Of a stretch of 64,000 nucleotides of DNA, positions 38,193 to 46,343 are shown one piece after another. A program made the translations under genes and the position numbers. This stretch comes from Pseudobacillus wudalianchiensis. Lineage in GTDB: Bacteria; Bacillota; Bacilli; Bacillales; Domibacillaceae. Under the pieces are notes generated by a model. It was not told the DNA's origin. It saw only the letters and a program-made list of their open reading frames with translations, and made no database searches. The DNA is taken from contig NZ_MAYT01000001.1 of NCBI RefSeq assembly GCF_001685015.1, positions 325,227 through 389,226 on the forward strand, in the 5' to 3' direction. Position 1 is the stretch's first letter. Every line of letters starts with the position of its first letter.

Positions 38193-39443
38193 GTGTCTGA
38201 AACAAAGGTAAAGACAAAGGTTGACTTAGTGATCAGTAATGCAGCAGAAGTAGTGACTTGTGCGGGAGAAGGCATGGGGGATATCGGAGTACTGACAAAT
38301 GCTTGGATTGCCGTTAAAGGAGATAAGATTGTCGGAACTGGATCCCAAGAAGAAATAATAAATAATTTTGATATAAATCAAGCAGATCGGATCGATGCAA
38401 CAGGAAAGGTCGTTGCACCAGGTTTTGTTGATGCGCATACCCACTTGGTTTTTTACGGAACGCGGGTGGAAGAATATGCAGCTAAGCTAACGGGTGCTGA
38501 TCCGGCAAAATTAAAAAAACTCGGTTTGACGATGGGACCTAACCGGACAGTTGAGCTTACACGCAACCAGCCGGAAGAAGAGTTGTTCCAACAGTCCAAA
38601 AAGCGTTTGCTTACGATGTTAGATTACGGGATTACAACAGTTGAAAGCAAGAGCGGCTATGGACTCACAACAGAAAGTGAAATTAAAATTCTTGAAGTGA
38701 GCAAAAGGCTGGATGAAGAAACGCCGCTGGATGTCCTGCACACATTTTTAGGAGCACATGGCTTCCCTGAAAACTTAACAAAAGAGGAATATTTGGACGT
38801 CATTATTAATGAGATGATTCCACAAGTAGGCGAGCGTAAACTAGCTCAGTTCTGTGACGTATGGTGTGATGATGGTTATTTCACAGCAGAAGAGTCGGAG
38901 CAAATCTTAAGGGCAGGCTTAAAATACGGAATGAAACCGAAGATTCATGCTGATGCTTATTCTTATATTGGCGGCTCTGACTTAGCAGCAGATATGAAAA
39001 TGGTTTCTGTTGATCATTTAAACTATACGCCTGTGGAAGTGATGGAGCGGCTTGCTGAAACACAAGTAACGGGTGTGTTAATGCCAGCTTTGGATTTTGC
39101 GGTTAGCCACAAACGTCCTTTTGAGGCTCGGAAGATGCTAGACTTGGGCATGAAGATTGCGTTAGCGACGGATCTTTGTCCAGCTTGCTATACAGAATCC
39201 ATGCAGTTTGTTATTAATCTAGCTTGCCGTTTGTATAAGTTTTCTGTAGAAGAGGCACTGAAGGCAGCCACTTATGGGGGTGCACAGGCACTTGACTTAG
39301 ATGATAGAGGCGTTATTGAGGAAGGAAAGCTGGCAGACTTGCAAATTTGGGATGTACCGACATACAAGCACATTGCATACGAACTTGGAACGAATATTGT
39401 AGAAACCGTGATTAAAAGCGGAAAAGTGATTGTAAACCGTTAG
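38193..39443 (+). CDS. hutI: Imidazolonepropionase
   Basis: HutI hydrolyses 4-imidazolone-5-propionate to N-formimino-L-glutamate, step three of histidine degradation. The 416-residue amidohydrolase-fold protein has the metal motif DAHTHLVFYGTR (about 76-87), KIHADAY and the substrate-site ALATDLCPAC. GTG 38193 follows GGAGGAGGTAAGGG. It is the first gene after a sigma-54 promoter and is followed closely by an M20 hydrolase gene, not by hutG. Confidence 0.96.
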   Translation: MSETKVKTKVDLVISNAAEVVTCAGEGMGDIGVLTNAWIAVKGDKIVGTGSQEEIINNFDINQADRIDATGKVVAPGFVDAHTHLVFYGTRVEEYAAKLTGADPAKLKKLGLTMGPNRTVELTRNQPEEELFQQSKKRLLTMLDYGITTVESKSGYGLTTESEIKILEVSKRLDEETPLDVLHTFLGAHGFPENLTKEEYLDVIINEMIPQVGERKLAQFCDVWCDDGYFTAEESEQILRAGLKYGMKPKIHADAYSYIGGSDLAADMKMVSVDHLNYTPVEVMERLAETQVTGVLMPALDFAVSHKRPFEARKMLDLGMKIALATDLCPACYTESMQFVINLACRLYKFSVEEALKAATYGGAQALDLDDRGVIEEGKLADLQIWDVPTYKHIAYELGTNIVETVIKSGKVIVNR

Positions 39444-39482
39444 TTGGAAGAAGCTGATTTAAACATGATGGAGGGATGTAAA

Positions 39483-40646
39483 ATGAAGATGACACAAGGA
39501 TCAAAAGCTGCTGAAAAAGTAAATGCTGACCGCTTGCTTGATTTATTTCTGGAACTTGCCAAAATAAATGGGCCAAGCACAAAGGAACAGCTTGTTGCGG
39601 ACTACTTAAAGAAAGCGTTGCCTGAGCTTGGATTTACCCTTGAGTTCGATGAAGCCCATAAGAATTTTGATGGAGAAGTCGGTAATTTAATTGCTTGGCG
39701 TGAAGGAACGGATTCTTCCATTCCACCATTATTTTTCTCTACTCATATGGACACCGTACTGCCAACGGAAGGATTGAAGCCCGTCATTAAAGATGGCGTG
39801 ATTCAGTCCGATGGTACGACTATTTTAGGAGCAGATGACCGTGCAGCGTTAGCCGCTTATTTAGAAGCAGTTCGGGCTGTTATTGAAAGTGGTGTTCCTC
39901 ATGGCCCTATTGAATTCATTTTAACAGTGAATGAGCAGCCAGGACTTGTTGGAGCAAGATATATGGACTACAGCAAAGCCAAGAGTAAAAGAGGTTATAT
40001 TTTCGATAGCAGTGGGGACGTTGGACAAATCATCTTAAAAGGACCTTACAGCAGCCGGATTTGGATGGAAGTAGAAGGAAATGCTGCTCATATTGCTTTG
40101 AATGCAGAAGAAGGAAACAGTGCGTTCTTAATTGCCGCTGCAGGACTTTCTAATATGAAGCTTGGCGCAATTGATGAAGAGACGTTAGCTAATATTGGTA
40201 TTATCAAAGGTGGAGAGCTGACTTCTATTATTCCAGGCAGTGTGACAGTTGCTGGAGAAGTACGCAGCTTCTCTAAAGAAAAGCTGGATAAACAATTGAA
40301 GCACATGGAAGAAGTAATGCAAGAGGCTGCCGAAAAAAGCGGTGGCAGTGTGAAGGTGAAAATTGAGAAAAAATATAGCGGCTTTGATATTGCACAAGAT
40401 GATATCTTAACACAAACAGCTGAAGCAGCAGCCCGCAATATTAAAGTAAATCCTTACTTAACTGAAACATTAGGCGGTGCTGATACGAACGTATTAAATG
40501 AAAACGGCTTAACGTGTCTGACGCTTGGTTTGGGATTCCAAAATATTCACTCATTCAGAGAATGTATTAGTGTGGAGAACTTGACTAATACAGGAAGATT
40601 AAGTGCTGCTCTCATTGAGCAATGGTATGTGCATCACAAAAAATGA
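39483..40646 (+). CDS. M20-family metallohydrolase (PepT-like) inside the hut operon
   Basis: The 387-residue protein has the two-domain M20 plan. Ligands HMDT (near residue 93) and GADDRAAL are present, and the dimerisation domain contains GNAAHIALNAEEG. NIHSFREC near the C-terminus supplies the last His. The general-base position reads NEQPG where most relatives have EE, so the usual second Glu, a zinc ligand, is Gln. The nearest general type is peptidase T-like. Between hutI and hutH it may cleave His-containing peptides or replace HutG in formiminoglutamate hydrolysis; both are inference. I chose ATG 39483, which follows GGAGGGATGTAAA. Confidence 0.85.
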   Translation: MKMTQGSKAAEKVNADRLLDLFLELAKINGPSTKEQLVADYLKKALPELGFTLEFDEAHKNFDGEVGNLIAWREGTDSSIPPLFFSTHMDTVLPTEGLKPVIKDGVIQSDGTTILGADDRAALAAYLEAVRAVIESGVPHGPIEFILTVNEQPGLVGARYMDYSKAKSKRGYIFDSSGDVGQIILKGPYSSRIWMEVEGNAAHIALNAEEGNSAFLIAAAGLSNMKLGAIDEETLANIGIIKGGELTSIIPGSVTVAGEVRSFSKEKLDKQLKHMEEVMQEAAEKSGGSVKVKIEKKYSGFDIAQDDILTQTAEAAARNIKVNPYLTETLGGADTNVLNENGLTCLTLGLGFQNIHSFRECISVENLTNTGRLSAALIEQWYVHHKK

Positions 40647-40746
40647 CAGTAAGTTCAGAAAATCATTTACTTAATGCATGTATTTTTTGAATTTTGTAGT
40701 ATTTTAATAGAGTTGGAAATTATATGAAAAGGGGAGTTGGAGCGTT

Positions 40747-42267
40747 ATGAGCACCAGAGAACTAACTGAGTTAGGAATTGTTGAGTTAGATGGATATACG
40801 TTAAACCGTTCTCTTATACAAGATGTGGCGGATCACCGGGCGAAAGTAGTCATCCCAGAAGGCAGCTTGGAAAGAGTAAGAGCAAGCCGTGCTCGGATTG
40901 AGAAGCAAATTAAAGATGGGAAAGTTGTTTATGGAGTCAACACTGGGTTTGGTAAGTTGAGCGATATCGAAATTGAAAAAGATGATATTGCAAAGCTGCA
41001 GCTGAATTTACTGCGTGCAGATGTTGTCGGTGTTGGCGAGCCGTTACCGACGGTGGTCGTAAGGGCAATGATGACAATGCGTGCCAACGCGCTTGCAAAA
41101 GGTTTTTCCGGAATAAGAGAAGAGACCTTAAACTTGCTTGTTGACATGATTAACGAAGGCGTTCATCCAATTGTTCCTTGTAAAGGTTCGGTCGGAGCGA
41201 GTGGAGATTTAGCACCGCTTTCTCACGTGGCGATCGTGTTAGTTGGTGAAGGAAAAGCGGAATACAAAGGGGAAGTTTTGCCAGGTGCTGAAGCATTGAA
41301 GCGAGCAGGGTTAAAGCCTGTCTCTTTAGAGGCGAAGGAAGGACTAGCTTTAATTAATGGAACACAGGCTATGTCTAGTGTAGGCGTGATCGCTCTCAAT
41401 GAAGCTGAACGCTTAGGCCTTGCAGCTGATATGGCTGCCTGCTTAACAATGGAAGCTCTTCAAGGAATCATTACAGCATTCGACAGTGAGCTGCTAGCTG
41501 TTCGTCCGCATCCGGAATTAGAGTTTGTAGCCTCACGTATGAGAAACTGGTTAGAAGGCAGTAAGCGGATTACACATCAGGGAGAAGTACGTGTGCAAGA
41601 TGCTTACTCTATCCGTTGTATCCCGCAAGTGCATGGGGCATCCTGGCAGGCACTTAATTATGTGGATGAACGCTTGAAAGTGGAAATGAACTCAGCTACA
41701 GACAATCCAATTGTTTTAGAGAGCGGAGAAATCATTTCAGGCGGACATTTCCATGGGCAGCCGATCGCTCTTTCCATGGACTTTTTGAAAGTGGGCGCAG
41801 CAGAATGGGCGAACATCTCCGAGCGAAGAACAGAACGTCTTGTGAATCCGCAGTTAAGTGGATTGTCTCCGTTCCTGGCTCCTGATCCAGGACTGGAAAC
41901 GGGATTAATGGTAGCTCAATATGCAGCAGCTTCACTTGTTTCTGAAAATAAAGTTCTCGCACACCCGGCTAGCGTCGATTCTATTCCAACATCCGCTAAC
42001 CAGGAAGATCATGTAAGCATGGGAACCATCGCATCCCGTCAAGCCCGGGATATTATCCACAATTCAGCTCGGGTCATAGCGGTAGAAATGATTTGTGCAT
42101 CACAAGCCATCTATCTAGAAAAGGCGGAAAACCAATTAGCCCCGGCTACAAGAAACTACTTAGAAAAAATACGTGAAATTTGCCCTCCTTTAGAAACAGA
42201 CAGAGCGATCTCGGATCAAATGGAAGAGTTAGCTCAGTTTATTCTAAGAGAAGACATATTAAAGTAA
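40747..42267 (+). CDS. hutH: Histidine ammonia-lyase
   Basis: HutH removes ammonia from histidine to give trans-urocanate, the first step. The 506-residue protein has the MIO prosthetic-group motif GSVGASGDLAPLSH, with Ala-Ser-Gly at about 151-153, NGTQAM, and the active-site stretch QDAYSIRCIPQVHG. Length equals that of B. subtilis HutH (508). AAAAGGGGAGTTGGAGC precedes the ATG. A 100-bp gap separates it from the M20 gene, with no clear terminator or -24/-12 site, so co-transcription with hutI is likely. Confidence 0.97.
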   Translation: MSTRELTELGIVELDGYTLNRSLIQDVADHRAKVVIPEGSLERVRASRARIEKQIKDGKVVYGVNTGFGKLSDIEIEKDDIAKLQLNLLRADVVGVGEPLPTVVVRAMMTMRANALAKGFSGIREETLNLLVDMINEGVHPIVPCKGSVGASGDLAPLSHVAIVLVGEGKAEYKGEVLPGAEALKRAGLKPVSLEAKEGLALINGTQAMSSVGVIALNEAERLGLAADMAACLTMEALQGIITAFDSELLAVRPHPELEFVASRMRNWLEGSKRITHQGEVRVQDAYSIRCIPQVHGASWQALNYVDERLKVEMNSATDNPIVLESGEIISGGHFHGQPIALSMDFLKVGAAEWANISERRTERLVNPQLSGLSPFLAPDPGLETGLMVAQYAAASLVSENKVLAHPASVDSIPTSANQEDHVSMGTIASRQARDIIHNSARVIAVEMICASQAIYLEKAENQLAPATRNYLEKIREICPPLETDRAISDQMEELAQFILREDILK

Positions 42268-42385
42268 GAAACATAAAAAGAGGAAAAAAGCCCGATCTTG
42301 ATTTTATCATCAGGAGAGGTATTCGGGTTGCCCGCTAACATAGCAACAATCCTTTAGTCCAACCGTTAGCTTGCCTTAATAAAAG

Positions 42386-42428
42386 GAACGAAGACACTCA
42401 CTCGTTGTCTGTCTTCGTTTCTTTTTTG
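42386..42428 (+). terminator. Terminator at the right end of the hut island
   Basis: GAACGAAGACA / TGTCTTCGTTTC, then a T run. It is the boundary with the TPR-recD2 housekeeping block. Confidence 0.8.
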
Positions 42429-42443
42429 TGTCTTTCTCTATGG

Positions 42444-42472
42444 TTAAGAACTTCTAGGCTCTGTGGTATAAT
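42444..42472 (+). promoter_or_regulatory. Putative sigma-A promoter (extended -10) of the TPR gene
   Basis: TTAAGA, 17 nt, TATAAT preceded by TGG (extended -10), 30 bp upstream of the start codon. Confidence 0.6.
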
Positions 42473-42501
42473 TTTGATGAATATAACTATAGAGGTGACC
42501 A

Positions 42502-43164
42502 ATGGACAAGAACTTACAAGGTATTGAATATTTACAGCAAGGAAAAGTGGAGGAAGCGTTAAAGCTATTTTCAGAGCGGATTGAAGAAGCGCCGGAAGAT
42601 CCGACAGCATATATAAATTTTGGTCATGTGTTATCGACAGTTGGTGAACTGGAGCGGGCTGAGCGATTTTATAAACAAGCAATTGCAGTAGATCCAAAAG
42701 CAGGTGCTGCCCATTATGCACTCGGTGCGTTCTATTATGAGCAAGAGAGACTGGAGGAGGCGTGCCGTGAATTTGAACAAGCGGTTAAGTCAGGGATAGA
42801 AGAGAGCGACGCCTTTTTTATGCTTGGCATGACGTTTGCTCAGCTCGATCAACCCGTTCTTGCCCTTCCATATTTACAGCGTGCAGTCGAGTTAAATGAA
42901 GCTGATACAGAAGCACGCTTTCAACTAGGCCTTTCTTTAGCGAAGGTGCAAGCCTATGATGAAGCGATCCTCCAGCTAGAGCGAGTGATTGAGGAAGACC
43001 CGGGGCATGCCGATGCTTTCTATAATCTTGGTGTTGCCTATGCAGGACATTTGGAAGATGCAGAAAGAGCTTTAGCTATGTTCAACCGCGCGCTTGAAGT
43101 TCAGCCGGATCATATGTTGGCTGGTTATGGAAAGAAAATGATAGAAAAAGCTGAAGAGGCGTAA
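42502..43164 (+). CDS. yrrB: Tetratricopeptide-repeat protein (YrrB-like)
   Basis: The 220-residue soluble protein is made of about six consecutive 34-residue TPR units (for example PTAYINFGHVLSTVGELERA, PKAGAAHYALGAFYYEQERL and PGHADAFYNLGVAYAGHLED). TPR superhelices bind partner proteins. YrrB of B. subtilis sits between mnmA and recD2 and has this size. Partner unknown. GAGGTGACC precedes the ATG; recD2 starts 12 bp after the stop, so the two form an operon. Confidence 0.88.
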   Translation: MDKNLQGIEYLQQGKVEEALKLFSERIEEAPEDPTAYINFGHVLSTVGELERAERFYKQAIAVDPKAGAAHYALGAFYYEQERLEEACREFEQAVKSGIEESDAFFMLGMTFAQLDQPVLALPYLQRAVELNEADTEARFQLGLSLAKVQAYDEAILQLERVIEEDPGHADAFYNLGVAYAGHLEDAERALAMFNRALEVQPDHMLAGYGKKMIEKAEEA

Positions 43165-43176
43165 GGAGTGCCGCCG

Positions 43177-45567
43177 ATGGAACAAGAGTCAATGGATTTG
43201 TTTGCAAACGGAGAGAAATACGTCAAAGGACGGCATCTCGTTACGATCTTTCATAACGAAGAAAATTTTTACTCCGTTATACGGGTCCGTGTCACAGAAA
43301 CAAATGACGCTTGTGAAGACAAAGAAGTAGTAGTGACCGGGTATTTTCCACAAATCCATGAGCATGAAGTGTACATTTTTTATGGCGTATTTAAAGAACA
43401 TCCAAAATTTGGACGGCAGTTTCAGGCGCGCCATGCCCAAAAGGAAATCCCGCAGACGAAGCAGGGAATTGTCGCCTATTTATCGAGTGACTTATTCAAA
43501 GGAATCGGAAAAAAAACAGCAGAAGCGATTGTAGAGACGCTTGGAGAAGGAGCGATCTCCCAAATTCTTAATCATCCTTCTGTATTGGAAGAGGTGCCGC
43601 GTCTGCCTGCCGACAAAGCCCAGACGATTTATGAAACACTTCTTGAACATCAGGGACTTGAGCAAATCATGATTGCCCTCAGCCAGTATGGTTTCGGTCC
43701 ACAGCTCTCGATGAAGATTTATCAGGCTTATCAGCAGCAGGCGATTGAAATCATTCAAAAAAATCCTTATCAACTTGTCGAGGATATTGAAGGAATTGGT
43801 TTTGGACGCGCGGACGAACTGGGTGCACAGATTGGCATTCACGGCGAGCACCCTGACCGCATTAAAGCGGGGATTTTATTTACGATTGAACAACAGTGCA
43901 TGCAGGAGGGGCATTGTTACTTAGAGGCAGAACCGCTGTTAAAAGAGGTAAAGATACTGCTTGAAAAAAGCGGTAGAGAACCGGTTTCTTTCGAAGCGAT
44001 CGCCAAGCAGCTTATTGCTCTAGAAGGAGCAGGAAAGGTGATGGGGGAAGAGGACCGCGTGTTTTTGCCTTCCTTATATTTTTCCGAAAAGGGCCTCGTC
44101 ACAAATATTGAGCGCCTGCTTAAACAAACGGAATATGAAGATCAATTTCCTGAATCGGAATTTTTATTAGCTTTGGGCGATTTAGAAGACCGGACAGGCG
44201 TACAATATGCGCCTTCACAAAAAGAAGCGATTCAAAAAGCGCTTATGTCGCCTATGATGCTCTTAACAGGAGGACCGGGTACAGGAAAGACAACGGTTAT
44301 TAAAGGGATCGTGGAGCTATACGCTGAGCTGCACGGCTGTTCACTTGATCCCAAATCGTATGGAAAGGAAGAACCGTTTCCGATTAAGCTGGCAGCGCCA
44401 ACCGGCCGGGCGGCGAAGCGAATGGCCGAGTCAACCGGACTGCCTGCTGTGACCATTCATCGGCTGCTTGGATTTAGCGGACAGGAAATGATGGAAGACG
44501 AGGAGGGCCGGGAAGTCTCAGGACGACTGCTTATCGTCGATGAAGTCTCAATGGTGGACATTTGGCTTGCTCATCAGCTGTTTAAAGCATTACCGGACGA
44601 TATGCAAGTGGTTCTCGTAGGGGATGAAGACCAGCTTCCTTCCGTCGGACCCGGCCAGGTATTAAAAGACTTATTGGCATCAGGAGTGATCCCAACCGTT
44701 AAATTAACAGATATTTACCGGCAGGAAGAAGGCTCTTCTATAATTGAAATGGCGCATGAGATTAAAAATGGGTTAGTTCCGTCTAATCTAACGAAACAGC
44801 AAAAGGATCGTTCCTTTATAAGCTGTCATGTTCAGCAAATGCCGGATGTGGTGGAACAAGTGGTGAAAAGTGCGATTAGAAAGGGTTTTACTGCAAGGGA
44901 TATTCAAGTGCTGGCGCCGATGTACAAAGGACCAGCGGGGATTGACCGCTTAAACGAAATTTTACAGGAAATCCTTAATGCAAATCCGGATGGCTCCCGC
45001 AAACAGATTGACTTTGGGGACGTCCATTACCGCATCGGCGATAAGGTTCTCCAGCTCGTCAATCAGCCGGAGCAAAATATTTTTAATGGCGATATTGGAG
45101 AAGTTGTCTCGATCTTTTTTGCCAAAGAAAATACGGAAAAGCAAGACATGGTGATTGTCTCCTATGAAGGAAATGAAGTCACCTACACAAGACAGGAATT
45201 AAACCAAATCACTCATGCCTTTTGCTGCTCGATTCATAAATCACAAGGCAGTGAATTTCCGATCGTGATTTTGCCGGTAGTAAAAAGCTATTACCGCATG
45301 CTGCGGCGCAATTTGCTTTATACAGCCATTACACGGAGCAAGCAATTTCTGATCCTCTGCGGAGAAGAAGAAGCATTTCGCATGGGCATTGAACGCAATG
45401 ACGATCTCATGCGTAAAACCTCATTAAAAGAAAAACTTGTCGAGGCCTTAAAAGCTGGTCAATCAGAAGATGAAGCATCGAGCCCCGTCTCGTTGACAGA
45501 AGACACGATCATGACAATTGACCCAATGATCGGCATGGAAAATATTACTCCGTACGATTTTTTGTAA
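43177..45567 (+). CDS. recD2: ATP-dependent 5'-3' DNA helicase RecD2
   Basis: RecD2 is a superfamily 1B helicase used in repair and fork stability in bacteria lacking RecBC-type RecD. The 796 residues have the long N-terminal region typical of RecD2 with helix-hairpin-helix motifs (FKGIGKKTAEAI near 108). Walker A GGPGTGKTT is near 368, Walker B LIVDEVSMVD near 450, and the C-terminal helicase motif YTAITRSKQFLILCG near 710. I chose ATG 43177, which follows AAGGAG; the in-frame GTG at 43168 overlaps that site. Confidence 0.95.
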   Translation: MEQESMDLFANGEKYVKGRHLVTIFHNEENFYSVIRVRVTETNDACEDKEVVVTGYFPQIHEHEVYIFYGVFKEHPKFGRQFQARHAQKEIPQTKQGIVAYLSSDLFKGIGKKTAEAIVETLGEGAISQILNHPSVLEEVPRLPADKAQTIYETLLEHQGLEQIMIALSQYGFGPQLSMKIYQAYQQQAIEIIQKNPYQLVEDIEGIGFGRADELGAQIGIHGEHPDRIKAGILFTIEQQCMQEGHCYLEAEPLLKEVKILLEKSGREPVSFEAIAKQLIALEGAGKVMGEEDRVFLPSLYFSEKGLVTNIERLLKQTEYEDQFPESEFLLALGDLEDRTGVQYAPSQKEAIQKALMSPMMLLTGGPGTGKTTVIKGIVELYAELHGCSLDPKSYGKEEPFPIKLAAPTGRAAKRMAESTGLPAVTIHRLLGFSGQEMMEDEEGREVSGRLLIVDEVSMVDIWLAHQLFKALPDDMQVVLVGDEDQLPSVGPGQVLKDLLASGVIPTVKLTDIYRQEEGSSIIEMAHEIKNGLVPSNLTKQQKDRSFISCHVQQMPDVVEQVVKSAIRKGFTARDIQVLAPMYKGPAGIDRLNEILQEILNANPDGSRKQIDFGDVHYRIGDKVLQLVNQPEQNIFNGDIGEVVSIFFAKENTEKQDMVIVSYEGNEVTYTRQELNQITHAFCCSIHKSQGSEFPIVILPVVKSYYRMLRRNLLYTAITRSKQFLILCGEEEAFRMGIERNDDLMRKTSLKEKLVEALKAGQSEDEASSPVSLTEDTIMTIDPMIGMENITPYDFL

Positions 45568-45639
45568 AGAATAGGTATAAATAAAGGCTAAGCCGGGCAC
45601 CCTGTTTGCCAAAAGCAAAAAGCGTGCGAGGTGACGCCC

Positions 45640-45828
45640 ATGATAACATGTCCAAATTGCCAAAGCAAAGAACTCGGAAAAATTGGCACAACTCAATACT
45701 ATTGCTGGAACTGCTTTATCGAACTTTCCATCGAAGAAAACATCATCTCCGTCCACCAAGTCGAAGAAGATGGCTCCCTAAGCTCCTTAAACGACCTATT
45801 CGAAGAAGAAAAAAGAAGAATGGGGTAA
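45640..45828 (+). CDS. Small zinc-ribbon protein
   Basis: The 62-residue protein starts MITCPNCQSKELG and has a second pair in YYCWNCFIEL, forming CPNC-x15-CWNC, a treble-clef or ribbon zinc site. An acidic tail follows. GCGAGGTGAC precedes ATG 45640; the GTG at 45631 overlaps the ribosome site. I recognise the fold type but not a named family. It lies between recD2 and two tandem repeats, upstream of the terminator at 46110. Confidence 0.75.
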   Translation: MITCPNCQSKELGKIGTTQYYCWNCFIELSIEENIISVHQVEEDGSLSSLNDLFEEEKRRMG

Positions 45829-45832
45829 CAAA

Positions 45833-45952
45833 GAAAAGCGGAAGCGGCCGGATGAGCCCGATAGGAGGTTGGAGGGCTTAACAGGAGTCATTCTTCAGAC
45901 TCCGACAGAGAGATCGAAACCGCCGTATGGGCTGGCCGCTAGAGCTGGACAA
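45833..45952. repeat. Structured intergenic repeat, copy C (divergent sequence, same fold)
   Basis: The outer arms are AGCGGCC (45843-45849) and GGCCGCT (45934-45940). Inner arms are AGCCC (45855-45859) and GGGCT (45929-45933), separated by a 5-nt bulge. This is the geometry of copy A with different paired bases. The GGAGTC / GACTCC hairpin is kept. Confidence 0.85.
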
Positions 45953-45954
45953 AA

Positions 45955-46074
45955 GAAAAGCGGAAGGCGCTTGTTAGCGCGCTGGCAGATTGGAGCTCTT
46001 GACGAGAAGTCGTTTTTTAGACTTCGACAGAGAGAGCGAAATCAGTGTACGCGCTAGCGCCTGCAGCTGGACAA
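45955..46074. repeat. Structured intergenic repeat, copy D (tandem with C)
   Basis: It starts AAAAGCGGAAGGCGCTTGTT and ends GCGCCTGCAGCTGGACA. The inner hairpin is GAAGTC / GACTTC instead of GGAGTC / GACTCC, a compensatory base-pair change. It is directly adjacent to copy C and precedes a terminator. Confidence 0.85.
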
Positions 46075-46109
46075 AAAGAAACAACGGCTAAAGGCACCTG
46101 CAATAAACG

Positions 46110-46148
46110 AAAAAAGCTTGTAGAGAAATTTTCTCGGCAAGCTTTTTT
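46110..46148 (+). terminator. Terminator downstream of the zinc-ribbon gene and repeats
   Basis: AAAAAAGCTTG / CAAGCTTTTTT with an inner GAGAAA-TTTTCTC pairing; T run. Confidence 0.85.
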
Positions 46149-46343
46149 GTATGGATCATAACAAGTGATGGTTCTTCCATCATACGCAATTGGAAGCAAT
46201 TTGCTGTAAAGACCCTCTTCTATTTTTCAGCCGGACATTGATTTCATTTAAATATAGAATGTATTCTATTCGAGACCGTGCATAAATCATCCTCTTCTAG
46301 CCGCAAACTAAGCAAAATAGTTTATTAAAGGGTGTCGGATCCG

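Noticed and set aside
45833-46074. CRISPR-like array (tandem repeats C and D)
   Set aside because: Only two units of about 120 bp with internal dyad symmetry, no short identical repeats with unique spacers, no cas genes.
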